Source: Paenibacillus radicibacter (GTDB lineage: Bacteria; Bacillota; Bacilli; Paenibacillales; NBRC-103111). Taken from it: a stretch of 64,000 nucleotides of DNA. The notes beneath the pieces were generated by a model that ran no database searches, was not told the DNA's origin, and saw only the letters and a program-made list of their open reading frames with translations. This document shows positions 1 through 9,131 of the stretch, one piece after another. A program made the position numbers and the translations under genes. Position 1 is the first letter of the stretch, and each line of letters begins with the position of its first letter. The stretch is taken from NCBI RefSeq assembly GCF_024721995.1, contig NZ_JANQBC010000008.1, positions 243,860-307,859 on the forward strand, in the 5' to 3' direction.

Positions 1-528
1 AAGTAGTAAGTACGCAATAATTAGTGCGACTAGACAAATGAAATAAAAAGTTTGACGATCCATTAATAGCTCTGGTATTGGAAACGCAAACCCCTCACTG
101 CCATTCGTGAGTGAACGCCATTTTTCCGCAACAACAAGTACCAGTCCTGAAACCGCCAGCGTCAGCATGGCATAGAAATGACTTTTTAGCCGAAGAGATA
201 AGATGCCTACGACATAACTTAAGATTGCTGCCAGTACGATCCCTACGAGGAACGCGAGCAGCAGCATGCCAATGGATGGCCCGAATATTTTCATAAACGT
301 ACCGACTGCATACGCCCCAATCCCGAAGAACATACAATGACCGAACGAGACAATACCCACATAGCCGAGTAGAATGTCGTAACTCATCGCATAAATGCCA
401 AATATAAAAATTTGCGACATCAAGATCAGCATCATTCGAGAATCATTAACAAATGGAAACAAGGCAAGTACGACGGCTATGATTAGCAGCGCAGCATTCG
501 ATTTCGTCCACGTTTTATTGATCAGCAT
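1..528 (-). CDS. livM: Branched-chain amino acid type ABC transporter permease LivM (3' end outside window)
   Basis: The reading frame is open from an ATG at 528 down to base 1 without a stop (176 codons), so the C-terminal half lies beyond the left edge. The translation is hydrophobic and carries the LivM-type stretch YDILLGYVGIVSFGH around residue 50, typical of the second permease of Liv transporters. It starts 7 bp after the livH stop, so the two are one transcript. The family forms the membrane channel as a LivH-LivM heterodimer. The substrate cannot be read from the sequence; Liv systems carry leucine-type amino acids, amides, urea or aromatic acids. Confidence 0.9.
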   Translation of the reverse strand, partial: MLINKTWTKSNAALLIIAVVLALFPFVNDSRMMLILMSQIFIFGIYAMSYDILLGYVGIVSFGHCMFFGIGAYAVGTFMKIFGPSIGMLLLAFLVGIVLAAILSYVVGILSLRLKSHFYAMLTLAVSGLVLVVAEKWRSLTNGSEGFAFPIPELLMDRQTFYFICLVALIIAYLLL

Positions 529-535
529 GCGCTTC

Positions 536-1396
536 TCACCCCTTTGCTCCGAATAATCCAGATGGCTTAACAAGCAGAACAATGACCATTAACAACATAT
601 TCACAGCAAGTGATAAATCGGGTACATAGTAAGCCATGAACGCGCCTGACAATCCCACTAGAATAGAAGCGAGCGCCGATCCTTTAATGCTGCCCATCCC
701 GCCAATGACAACGACTATAAAAGCTTGAATAGCAAACTGCATGCCCATCTCAGCAAAAATAACCCCAGAATACGGCGCAAGAAGTGCGCCTCCGAGTGCG
801 GCTAAACCCGCTCCTAACATAAACACAAACGTAAACACCCGCTGAATCGGGATGCCTAGAGCTTGCACCATCTCTTTATTCATCACTCCAGCTCGTACGA
901 TTAACCCTAGCTTCGTCCGACTGAGCATATAGTGCAATCCCGCTAATACAACAATGCCTACTGCAATAATAAACAAACGGTATTTGATCAGAATGACTCC
1001 ACCGATTTCATAACTGCCTTGCAGAAAAGCGGGCGCAACCGCATTCAGTGGATTCGGTGACCAGAACACTTTTAACAATTCACTAAGTACGAGCATTAGC
1101 CCAAGCGTCACCAATATTTGCGACACGTGATTGTTATAAACAGGACGAATAACGATCCGCTCTATAAGGAAACCCAGCAGCATACCAATTAGAACAGCAC
1201 CGAGAACGGCTATGATGAAGCTATCCGTCATTTGGTAAATCCAGACGCCTGAATAAGCTCCCCAAGCGAATAAGCCACCATGACTGAAATTAAGGACACT
1301 CATTAAACCGAAGATAAGCGTTAAACCCGACGCCAGTAAGAACAGCAGCATGCCTGTCGCCAGTCCATTCACGAGCAGACTTGTAAGTGTATCCAT
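536..1396 (-). CDS. livH: Branched-chain amino acid type ABC transporter permease LivH
   Basis: This is a roughly 286-residue multi-spanning membrane protein of the LivH family. It shows the conserved ASGLTLIFGLMSVLNFSHG segment near the N-terminus and AFIVVVIGGMGSIKGSALAS near the C-terminus. I chose the ATG at 1396 because AAGGAG stands about 8 bp upstream. A longer frame opening at 1429 would run into livF and has no ribosome binding site. It pairs with LivM to form the channel and is driven by LivF and LivG. It is the fourth gene of a livKGFHM operon. Confidence 0.93.
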   Translation of the reverse strand: MDTLTSLLVNGLATGMLLFLLASGLTLIFGLMSVLNFSHGGLFAWGAYSGVWIYQMTDSFIIAVLGAVLIGMLLGFLIERIVIRPVYNNHVSQILVTLGLMLVLSELLKVFWSPNPLNAVAPAFLQGSYEIGGVILIKYRLFIIAVGIVVLAGLHYMLSRTKLGLIVRAGVMNKEMVQALGIPIQRVFTFVFMLGAGLAALGGALLAPYSGVIFAEMGMQFAIQAFIVVVIGGMGSIKGSALASILVGLSGAFMAYYVPDLSLAVNMLLMVIVLLVKPSGLFGAKG

Positions 1397-1421
1397 AAGG
1401 TAATTCTCCTTTATAGCTGAA

Positions 1422-2126
1422 TCACGCAATACCTAAGTACTTTTTACGAGCGCCTTGATCGTCTCTCAGTTCCTGCATGTGCCCTTGGTGAACAATCCTG
1501 CCCTCATCCATGATATAGAATCGATTGCCGATCATGCTAGCCATCATAAAGTTCTGCTCCACAAGCAGCACCGTCGTCTTCGTCTTCATCTGCTCAATGG
1601 CTTGCATCACCTTCTCTACCATAATCGGTGCCAGACCCTTACTCGGTTCATCGATTAAGAGCAATTCGTTATCGTTAACATAAGCGCGAGCAATCGCAAG
1701 CATTTGCTTCTGACCCCCACTGAGCAGTCCACTCTTCTTTTTCCAGAATGTACGTAAATCTGGAAACAGATCAAGCACCCACTCTTGCTTCTCAAGTGTT
1801 TCTTTGTCTTGCTTGCGAATGGCAAGCTGCATATTCTCTTCCACGGTCAAGTCGTAGAACATGCCTTGATCTTCAGGTACATACCCAATTCCTTTGCGTG
1901 AAATCAAGTGAGTCGGCATCGCATGGATTGGTTCCCCTTTGAATATAATGGAGCCTTTGGCAGCTGGGTTCAGGCCCATAATCGTACGCAGTGTCGTTGT
2001 CTTGCCTGCCCCGTTACGTCCGAACAGCACCGTGATGTCACCTGGGGTTACTTCAAGTGATACACCTTGCAGAATGTGGTATTGCTCAATATAAGTTTCT
2101 ATCGCATCCAGCTTAAGAAGCGTCAT
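1422..2126 (-). CDS. livF: Liv-type ABC transporter ATP-binding protein LivF
   Basis: This 234-residue ATPase has Walker A GRNGAGKTT near residue 36, the ABC signature LLSGGQKQ near 134, Walker B LLLIDEPSKGLAP and the switch region LLVEQN. The absence of extra C-terminal sequence and the YIEQYHILQGVSLEV start are typical of LivF. It overlaps livG by 14 bp, which suggests translational coupling. It powers substrate import together with LivG on the cytoplasmic face of the membrane. Confidence 0.93.
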   Translation of the reverse strand: MTLLKLDAIETYIEQYHILQGVSLEVTPGDITVLFGRNGAGKTTTLRTIMGLNPAAKGSIIFKGEPIHAMPTHLISRKGIGYVPEDQGMFYDLTVEENMQLAIRKQDKETLEKQEWVLDLFPDLRTFWKKKSGLLSGGQKQMLAIARAYVNDNELLLIDEPSKGLAPIMVEKVMQAIEQMKTKTTVLLVEQNFMMASMIGNRFYIMDEGRIVHQGHMQELRDDQGARKKYLGIA

Positions 2127-2877
2127 CGTACAGCCCTCCTAAGTAGGCTGATTGCACAAGCTCATTTTGCATAATCGACTCTGGTGTTCCATCTGCCAGC
2201 AAGCGTCCATTGAATAGCACCGTAATGCTATCGGACAAATCCAGCACCATCTCCATCTTATGCTCAATGAGCACAATCGCCCGATCGCGACGCTCTTTAA
2301 TACTACGAATCACTTCCAAAATAGCCGGCACTTCTTCCAGCGAAATACCTGCTGTCGGTTCATCAAGTAATAGAAGCTCTGACTTTAATGCCAGCAGCAT
2401 GGCAATCTCTAACTTTCGCTTTTCACCATGCGCTAAATTTTTGGCAAGTGCACCCGCCTTACTACCGAGAAATACCGTATCCAGTAGCTGCAGTGTTTCT
2501 TGCTCGAATGCTTTATATTTGGAGAAATGAGAGAACAGATCAAACCTTACACCAGCAGCAGATTGAACAGCCAGGCGAACATTCTCAAAAACTGTTAAAT
2601 TCGGAAACACATTCGTAATCTGAAAAGAACGCCCCATGCCTAGCCTTGTACGAAGAGGAGGAGGCAGATGCGTGACATCTGCTCCCTTAAACCATACTTG
2701 ACCCTTCGTTGGTTTTAACTGACCACTTAATAGATTGAAAAAAGTGGTCTTGCCTGCGCCATTTGGCCCAATAATCGATTTAAAATGATGATTGGGTATG
2801 CACAGACTAACCCCACTCACCGCAATATGTCCGCCAAAAGCAATGGTTAAATCTCGCGTTTCCAAGATTGCATCCAA
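2113..2877 (-). CDS. livG: Liv-type ABC transporter ATP-binding protein LivG
   Basis: This 254-residue ATPase has Walker A GPNGAGKTTFFNLLSG near residue 37, the LivG-type signature LAHGEKRKLEIAMLL and Walker B LLLLDEPTAGI. LivG proteins differ from LivF in this GEKR signature. It lies between livK, 47 bp upstream, and livF, with which it overlaps. The 47-bp gap to livK holds an imperfect tandem repeat (2891-2923). Confidence 0.93.
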   Translation of the reverse strand: MDAILETRDLTIAFGGHIAVSGVSLCIPNHHFKSIIGPNGAGKTTFFNLLSGQLKPTKGQVWFKGADVTHLPPPLRTRLGMGRSFQITNVFPNLTVFENVRLAVQSAAGVRFDLFSHFSKYKAFEQETLQLLDTVFLGSKAGALAKNLAHGEKRKLEIAMLLALKSELLLLDEPTAGISLEEVPAILEVIRSIKERRDRAIVLIEHKMEMVLDLSDSITVLFNGRLLADGTPESIMQNELVQSAYLGGLYDDAS

Positions 2878-2890
2878 TATTCAGCACCTC

Positions 2891-2923
2891 ATTACTTTTT
2901 TATTGCGATTACTTTTTATTGCG
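2891..2923. repeat. Imperfect tandem direct repeat between livK and livG
   Basis: A 17-bp unit beginning ATTACTTTTT and ending ATTGCG (2891-2907) is followed at once by a 16-bp copy lacking one T (2908-2923). It fills most of the livK-livG gap. It most likely arose by slippage. No function is visible. Confidence 0.7.
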
Positions 2924-2924
2924 T

Positions 2925-4196
2925 TTATTTCTTATTTCGAATCGGTGGTGTCGTCTCTTCTTTCGTCAATTCACGCATTAACACAGGAACTGGATACGCA
3001 ACGCCTTCTTTTTTCTCAAGCTTAATGGCATACAAAGGTTGGAGCGCTTGATGATCTTCCGGACGGAATGTCATCGTACCTTTTGGCGTCTCAAAAGACA
3101 TGCCTTCCATCGCCTTGATTAGCTTCTCTGCGTCGACATCACCATTCGTTTTCTTGATCGCCTCGACAACCGCAATCGCTGCACTCATTCCACCTGCTGT
3201 GAACAGATCCGGCACTTCGCCGTTAAACCGTTTCTTATGCTCATCCACAAGCCATTTATTCGTGTCTGTCTTCGGAAGCTCATTGTAATAAACCGAGAAG
3301 CCTTCCATTCCGATCAAATCATTCATCGTTTTCAAAGCTGCAATATCCGGTGCACCTGTCGAAATCTTAATGCCCTGCTGCTGCACCTTCATATCCTGCA
3401 ACTGCTTCCAAGGCGTATTCGCGCCTGCCCATACCACGAACAAGTAATCCGGCTTTGAACTTAAGATCTTCTGGATATTAGCTGTAAAATCCGTTGCAGC
3501 TGCATCCGCATATTGTTCCGATACAATTTGGGCTCCTAGTTTTTGTGCAGATTCCTTAAATGCATTAATTCCATCCCGTCCAAAAGCGCTGTCTGGAGCG
3601 AAGGTTGCAATCTTCGTTCCTTGCTTCGCAATGGCTGCTGCACCTGCTGCCGCATCTTGTGAAGAATTACGTGCTGTGCGGAATACATATTTATTCCAGA
3701 ATTGTCCTGTGATGCTGTCTGCAACTGCCGGTTCTACGACCATCACTTTCTTGTATTCTTGAGCAAGCGGCAACACAGCTAAGGTATCACCAGAACTGGA
3801 CGATCCGACAAGGAAATCAACCTTATCTTGATCAAGCAGCTTCGTTGCTTTTTTTACTGCAACATCCGATTTTGTTTCTGTATCTTCAATAATGAATTCG
3901 ATAGGGTGCCCTGCAATGTTTCGAGTTCCTTTTGTCGCATAATCGATGCCGAGCTCGAACCCTTTAGTCGTCTGCTTGCCATAGCTTTCTAATGCACCTG
4001 TGAGTGAAGCAAGAACCCCGATCTTAATCGGTTTACCTGATGCAGCTGGTGTACTTACTGTTGATGTAGCACTCGGGCTGCTAGATGCCGCGCTTGAATT
4101 TCCACCACTGGCTTGATTACTTCCACATGCGGATAACAACAAAGCTGCACCGACTAAAAGTAGACTTCCTTTACGTGCTAATTGATGGACAAACAT
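2925..4196 (-). CDS. livK: Liv-type ABC transporter substrate-binding lipoprotein
   Basis: This 423-residue protein has a lipoprotein signal peptide with lipobox LSAC (Cys24), then a Ser/Ala/Thr-rich linker to about residue 55. A type I periplasmic-binding-protein fold of the Leu/Ile/Val family follows (IGVLASLTGALESYGKQ onward). In a Gram-positive cell it is anchored to the outer membrane leaflet and hands ligand to LivHM. An AAGGGGGA ribosome binding site precedes the ATG. It is the first gene of livKGFHM and is preceded by the direct-repeat operator candidate at 4244-4261. The ligand specificity is unknown. Confidence 0.92.
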   Translation of the reverse strand: MFVHQLARKGSLLLVGAALLLSACGSNQASGGNSSAASSSPSATSTVSTPAASGKPIKIGVLASLTGALESYGKQTTKGFELGIDYATKGTRNIAGHPIEFIIEDTETKSDVAVKKATKLLDQDKVDFLVGSSSSGDTLAVLPLAQEYKKVMVVEPAVADSITGQFWNKYVFRTARNSSQDAAAGAAAIAKQGTKIATFAPDSAFGRDGINAFKESAQKLGAQIVSEQYADAAATDFTANIQKILSSKPDYLFVVWAGANTPWKQLQDMKVQQQGIKISTGAPDIAALKTMNDLIGMEGFSVYYNELPKTDTNKWLVDEHKKRFNGEVPDLFTAGGMSAAIAVVEAIKKTNGDVDAEKLIKAMEGMSFETPKGTMTFRPEDHQALQPLYAIKLEKKEGVAYPVPVLMRELTKEETTPPIRNKK

Positions 4197-4243
4197 TGAG
4201 CAAATCCCCCTTACCTTGTATTACTCTCATCGTATAGGCAGCG

Positions 4244-4261
4244 AGTTACAAATGAGTTACA
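4244..4261 (-). promoter_or_regulatory. Candidate SARP-type operator: heptamer direct repeat upstream of livK
   Basis: On the minus strand the heptamer TGTAACT occurs twice with four bases between copies, giving an 11-bp period (4255-4261 and 4244-4250). It ends 47 bp before the livK ATG. An 18-bp element differing at one base sits 49 bp before the thiolase ATG (10363-10380). Known SARP/OmpR-type regulators bind direct heptamers at 11-bp spacing, and a SARP-type regulator is encoded next door. One copy overlaps the last codons and stop of that regulator gene. Binding is inferred, not shown. Confidence 0.6.
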
Positions 4262-7200
4262 TCTGTCTGCATAAGGAGTAGGTACAATTGCTTCGTTATG
4301 GGCATCGGCTCGATTCCAAGCTCATCCCCCAATACTTGACAACATTTGTGATACCACTTCATTGCTTGATTACGATTATTCATCTGGTAATGGCACTGCA
4401 TGAGCAAGCGATAAGCCTCTTCCCAGCAACTATCTTTGAGCAGCATCTGCTCACACCAATGAATCGCACGATCATACTGCCTGATCTTGACAAGTAACTT
4501 AGCCAATCGCTCCGCACCTCTTAGGAAAAAGACTAATAGTCGTTCCCGCTCCTCAATGCACCAATCCTCAAATCTACGATCAGGCAGAAAGTCGCCGAGA
4601 TATAACTCAAGTCCTTTTTCCAAATAACGAATAGCTCGATCATCTCGCTGCTCTTCCAAACCTGCCTTCATTAAATTTTCAAAATCAACGGAATCTAGTA
4701 TCAAGCCAGCAGCGATATTCAACCCATAGGAAGAAGCTTGTCTTTGGATGAAAAAAGGATTCACCCGCGCCTGCCGATTCGGCTCTAGCGCCGTGTTAAG
4801 CGCATTAAGCGCTACTTTAAAATCTCGGTTGGCAGATTTCTCATCCATATTGGAAAAAAGCAATGACAAGATCTCATCCTTCGTCACTAGGCGCTGACGC
4901 TTGATCAAGAGCAGTTGAAACAACTCTTTGGCCTTGCCACGCTGCCAATCTTTCTCGATAAGTTCCCGATCGCCAAGCCATACTCGGAATTGCCCGAGTG
5001 TATCGATCCGCAGTGTATATCCAGGGTGATAGGTCATATGTTCAAGCCCCAATTGATTAAACAAATAGGACACATAATGACTTTGAATATCAAGCCGCTG
5101 GGCTTCGATAAGGAGCGGAACGATCTGCTGGATATCGGTAGGTCCGAACAATGTACGCTTTTCGATTAGAAAATCATATTCACCTGCCTGCATCATCCGC
5201 AAGAACGCTCCCATCACTTTGCCAAATGATTCGGTGGAAGATTCCATTTGATAAGCAATCATCGATTGCCACAACAAAGATACGGTTACCCCATAGCTGT
5301 CGCCAACACGAACGAATTGTTCTTGGCATTCTTGGAACATTGCAAGCGCTTCCGATAATTTGCGAGCGTAGAACAAAGAAACACCAAGTGATGTCCGAAT
5401 AAGGGCAGACAACCAATCATCATTCACTTTCATCGTCTCAACTAAAGCTTCTTTACCATATTGCAGCGCTTGCTCCATCAACCCTTCTCGACCGAACAGC
5501 AAACACAGTCCCATGAGCGGTTCTGCTTTTCCTCTGGACACATCAAGCTGCTCCATCATATCCTGCGATGTTCGATAGCAATTATGTGCTATTGAAAATG
5601 TATATTTCGGCATCAATTGTGCGGCATGCCCCATTCGCATCCATCCACAAGCTTCTACGAACGGTGCTTTCAGCTCTATACCTTGCATCATTCCTGATTC
5701 AGCAAGCTGCTTTGCTGCTTCGGCATCGCCAACCATCGCTTCGACAAGCGCAAGAAGCAGATTGATTTCCCGATGTGAGCGAGATAACTGTTTCTTGCCT
5801 AATTGTAATTCCAAGCGACTGATGCGTTCGAGCACCTTTTTCGCTTGCCGTAAACGTCCTGTCCTTAGATGCATACGTGCTTCCAACTGTTCATCTTGAA
5901 AATTGGAATTTAACTCTCGACAACGCGCATACCATAGCTCTGCTTGAGCCGCACGACCTGAATTCACGAGATTTTCTGCCATCAAGCCATATAAACGCAG
6001 CAAATGTTCATGCATAGGCTGATCTTCTTGTTCTAATATTGATATGGACTTCTCAAGCAATGCCTCTGCTTTTCCCGGCTGAATCGTATCTAGGTAAATA
6101 CGTGCTTGCCCTTCTAATGCAAGACTGCGAACGAAGGAATCGCTATACTTGGCTGCAACTTCCTCCCCTTTGCAATAACAGGTGAGCGATTGCTCGAACG
6201 CACAGCGATACCGATGAATCTCCCCTTCATAAATCCATAGCATATAGAACTGGGTCTTCAATCGTTCAGGGATATTCTTGACCCGCTGTAGCAAACTTTC
6301 TAATTGACCATGATCAATCATCTGCCGACCATAGGTTTGCAGCACTTGTGCTAGTGCATAGTCATCACCAATGGCATCCAAATGGTAAATCGCTTGATCC
6401 TGCTTGCCATTTCGTTCATAGTATCTAGCCGCAACACGGTGAAGCTCGATGTATTCCTGTTTATGCTTGCGCAGTTCATCATGCAAAAACTCTTTAAACA
6501 ATGCATGATAACGGAATTGTCCATTTCCTAACGACACTAAGAATAAATTTTGACTGCTGACCTGATTCAATAACGCATGGGACTCACTTCGATCAAAAAT
6601 CTGATCACATAGCTCACCTGTCAGTTCTTCCAGAATGCTTGTCTCTAACATGAATTGATTCATCTCTGGGGACAGCTTCTGAAACACTTCCAGCGCCAAG
6701 AAGCGAAATAAACCTTCCATCGTCTCTGTACTTGCACCGAGTACCGCTTGAACACTACCTCCTGTAAGCAGTAGTCGTTGCCATATAAGCTGAATTGCAA
6801 TAACCCAGCCCTCTGTTTTCTGATAAATGCGTCGTGCTTCATCTGGTCGCAAGGCGAACTCATAATTGTCCGTGAACAGCACTTCAATTTCTTCTTCTGA
6901 GAATGCAAAGTCTTTCTCCCTGATTTCAAGCAGATCGCCTCGAATCGCCATTGAAGTAAGAAGATCCCATTTCGGAAGTGTTCGGCTCGACAATACTAGA
7001 TGGAAATTGCTTGGCATGTGACTTAGCCATTTATGCATAAATCGATTAATTGCAGTTGAATGCATGATGAAATGAAGATCATCAATAATGAATACAAGCT
7101 CTTGCTTGATCGTTAATAATTCATTAATAAAGGCTTCGCACAGCGTATGAATTTCTTTTTCCTGAGTAAATTGTTCACCAAGACGCATGCGCGTTAACAA

Positions 7201-7494
7201 ATCGGAACCAAACTCATTAAATTGCTTGCGAATCGCATAAATAACATAATGAAGAAACGGTACTAGATCATCGTCTTGAGCCGATGCACTGTACCAGCAA
7301 TATGTAATGTTCTCTGTATGGACAAAAGCTGATAAAGCCGTGCTTTTCCCATAACCCGGACCTGAATGAACGAGTGTTACCGGGTATTCCTCGATACACT
7401 TCAACTTTTTAGTCAAAATTGAGCGTCTGAGCATATGCTTTTTCAAATGAGGAGCTGCTAATTTGGTCATTAGAATCATATTCTCGGTCTTCAT
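4246..7494 (-). CDS. Large STAND-ATPase/TPR transcriptional regulator with C-terminal SARP-type DNA-binding and BTAD domains
   Basis: About 1082 residues from the ATG at 7494; GGGGG lies 6 bp upstream, which is better spaced than for the TTG at 7500. The N-terminal MalT-like STAND NTPase has P-loop HSGPGYGKSTAL near residue 45 and Walker B ELVFIIDDLH. A long helical TPR-like region spans roughly 380-820. From about 828 there is an OmpR-like winged helix (LRIDTLGQFRVWLGDREL). A bacterial transcriptional activation domain follows, ending in the hallmark LGDELGIEP. LuxR-type LAL regulators instead end in a LuxR helix-turn-helix, so this is a MalT-SARP chimera. It probably senses a ligand or partner through the TPR and ATPase regions and activates the flanking operons. 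It lies between two operons that share an operator-like repeat. Confidence 0.88.
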   Translation of the reverse strand: MKTENMILMTKLAAPHLKKHMLRRSILTKKLKCIEEYPVTLVHSGPGYGKSTALSAFVHTENITYCWYSASAQDDDLVPFLHYVIYAIRKQFNEFGSDLLTRMRLGEQFTQEKEIHTLCEAFINELLTIKQELVFIIDDLHFIMHSTAINRFMHKWLSHMPSNFHLVLSSRTLPKWDLLTSMAIRGDLLEIREKDFAFSEEEIEVLFTDNYEFALRPDEARRIYQKTEGWVIAIQLIWQRLLLTGGSVQAVLGASTETMEGLFRFLALEVFQKLSPEMNQFMLETSILEELTGELCDQIFDRSESHALLNQVSSQNLFLVSLGNGQFRYHALFKEFLHDELRKHKQEYIELHRVAARYYERNGKQDQAIYHLDAIGDDYALAQVLQTYGRQMIDHGQLESLLQRVKNIPERLKTQFYMLWIYEGEIHRYRCAFEQSLTCYCKGEEVAAKYSDSFVRSLALEGQARIYLDTIQPGKAEALLEKSISILEQEDQPMHEHLLRLYGLMAENLVNSGRAAQAELWYARCRELNSNFQDEQLEARMHLRTGRLRQAKKVLERISRLELQLGKKQLSRSHREINLLLALVEAMVGDAEAAKQLAESGMMQGIELKAPFVEACGWMRMGHAAQLMPKYTFSIAHNCYRTSQDMMEQLDVSRGKAEPLMGLCLLFGREGLMEQALQYGKEALVETMKVNDDWLSALIRTSLGVSLFYARKLSEALAMFQECQEQFVRVGDSYGVTVSLLWQSMIAYQMESSTESFGKVMGAFLRMMQAGEYDFLIEKRTLFGPTDIQQIVPLLIEAQRLDIQSHYVSYLFNQLGLEHMTYHPGYTLRIDTLGQFRVWLGDRELIEKDWQRGKAKELFQLLLIKRQRLVTKDEILSLLFSNMDEKSANRDFKVALNALNTALEPNRQARVNPFFIQRQASSYGLNIAAGLILDSVDFENLMKAGLEEQRDDRAIRYLEKGLELYLGDFLPDRRFEDWCIEERERLLVFFLRGAERLAKLLVKIRQYDRAIHWCEQMLLKDSCWEEAYRLLMQCHYQMNNRNQAMKWYHKCCQVLGDELGIEPMPITKQLYLLLMQTDVTHL

Positions 7495-7554
7495 TTCCAA
7501 CCCCCTAGCTGGAAAATAATTTAATATTCAGATATATAACTCTATTCTACAACA

Positions 7555-7582
7555 GAAAAATACTTGGCGGGTACCAAGTATT
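7555..7582 (-). terminator. Intrinsic terminator after the acyl-CoA ligase gene
   Basis: A 9-bp stem AATACTTGG/CCAAGTATT with a 6-base loop (7559-7582) is followed on the minus strand by TTTTTC. It overlaps the ligase stop codon. It would separate the thiolase-ligase transcript from the regulator gene. Confidence 0.75.
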
Positions 7583-9080
7583 ATTGAAAGCTCTGTACAA
7601 TCCTTTTTTTATCCAATTTACCTACGGTTGTTTTCGGTAAATGTTCAACGAAGCGAATGTACTTCGGCACTTTATATTTTGCAATCGCTTGCGAGCAATA
7701 CTGACGCAGTTCCTCTTCTGTGAGCGTTATGCCTTCTTTTAACACAACAAGTGCGGCAACAATTTCTCCCCATTTCGCATCAGGCACACCAACTACCGCT
7801 GCATCCTCGATGTCAGGATGTCTGTGCAGAAACTGTTCCACTTCAAGCGGATACACATTCTCCCCGCCGGTAATAATCATATCCTTCTTACGCCCAACGA
7901 TATAATAATCGCCATCTTCATCCTGCCTACATAAATCACCGGTGTAGAACCAACCATCCCGCTTCACATGGCGTGTGAGGTCAGGTTGTCTCCAGTAGGA
8001 TTCAAACAAATGGCCGCCTTTGAGCACAAGCTCGCCTATTTCGCCAATTGAGACATTGCTACCCTTGTCATCTACAAGCCTAACATCCCCGAATAGCATG
8101 GACTTCCCAACTGTCCCTGGCTTGCGTCTTGCTTGATCAGGATGAACACAGAAATTGTTTGGTCCCGTTTCCGTCCCTCCATAGCCTTCTTTAAACGCTA
8201 ATCCTTTTGCCGCAAATGCCTCATAGATCGTTAGTGGACAAGGTGCTCCACCTGATAGAAATGTCAAACTTTTCGGAAAATGAAAGCGATCAAATTCCGG
8301 TGATTGGATAAGCATGTGATACATCGTCGGTACCATAAGTACGATTGTGCAGCGCGCTTGGATCAACAGTTCCATCGACTGAATCGGATCAAATTGCCGT
8401 GCAATAATCACGCTTCCCCCAGCCATCAGCACTGGAATGGACAATGCATTCAGACCACCTGTATGAAACATGGGCAAATAAGTCGGTGTAACATCGGACT
8501 CTGTTAAATTCCAACTCGCAATCGTATTGGTGGCATTCCAGAATATCGACTGATGACTAAGGACAACCCCTTTGGGATGACCCGTTGTACCGCCCGTATA
8601 AATGATCGCTAAGGGATGCGTCAGTTCAATCGATACTTGCTTAATAGGCCCATTACCGGACAAGGGCTGCATTAACAAGCGATAAGCTTCACTGTCCATA
8701 TGTAGAAAGTTCCATGACTCAGACTTAAGCGGAGCTGCCACATCCGATAAATCAGGATGTACGACGATTAGCTTAGGGGTGCAGTCTTCCAATATGTAAT
8801 TCATCTCTTGAGTTGCTAGCTTCCAATTCAGCGGAACAAGTACCGCTCCTATTCTGCCGCAAGCAAACAACAAATCAACGTATACCCGATGATTCGGAGC
8901 TAACAATGCAACTCTATCGCCTGGCTGAATGCCAACAATCGTTAAATAATGAGCCATGTTGTTAATACCCTGCCACAATTGACTGTACGTCCAACTCTCA
9001 CCTGTTTCACTGTCGATTACAGCTCGATGTTCAGCTGATAGTAAACATCTGCTCTCCATCCAATTGATCACAGAATTCAT
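7581..9080 (-). CDS. AMP-forming acyl-CoA synthetase (fatty or aromatic acid-CoA ligase family)
   Basis: This 499-residue ANL superfamily adenylating enzyme has the P-loop-like IYTGGTTGHPKGV motif. It also has GYGGTETGP, YTGDL..DEDGDYYIVGRKKDMIITGGENVYP and the C-terminal catalytic lysine region (PKTTVGKLDKK). It activates a carboxylic acid to its acyl-AMP and then acyl-CoA; chain length or aromatic preference cannot be decided from sequence. I start it at the ATG at 9080, which has GGAGG 11 bp upstream. The GTG at 9113 has no correctly spaced site. It follows the thiolase gene by 51 bp in one operon. Confidence 0.9.
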   Translation of the reverse strand: MNSVINWMESRCLLSAEHRAVIDSETGESWTYSQLWQGINNMAHYLTIVGIQPGDRVALLAPNHRVYVDLLFACGRIGAVLVPLNWKLATQEMNYILEDCTPKLIVVHPDLSDVAAPLKSESWNFLHMDSEAYRLLMQPLSGNGPIKQVSIELTHPLAIIYTGGTTGHPKGVVLSHQSIFWNATNTIASWNLTESDVTPTYLPMFHTGGLNALSIPVLMAGGSVIIARQFDPIQSMELLIQARCTIVLMVPTMYHMLIQSPEFDRFHFPKSLTFLSGGAPCPLTIYEAFAAKGLAFKEGYGGTETGPNNFCVHPDQARRKPGTVGKSMLFGDVRLVDDKGSNVSIGEIGELVLKGGHLFESYWRQPDLTRHVKRDGWFYTGDLCRQDEDGDYYIVGRKKDMIITGGENVYPLEVEQFLHRHPDIEDAAVVGVPDAKWGEIVAALVVLKEGITLTEEELRQYCSQAIAKYKVPKYIRFVEHLPKTTVGKLDKKRIVQSFQ

Positions 9081-9131
9081 CGCTGTTTCAACCTCCAAAA
9101 GCACATTCGACACTCCCTTAACTCATCTACC

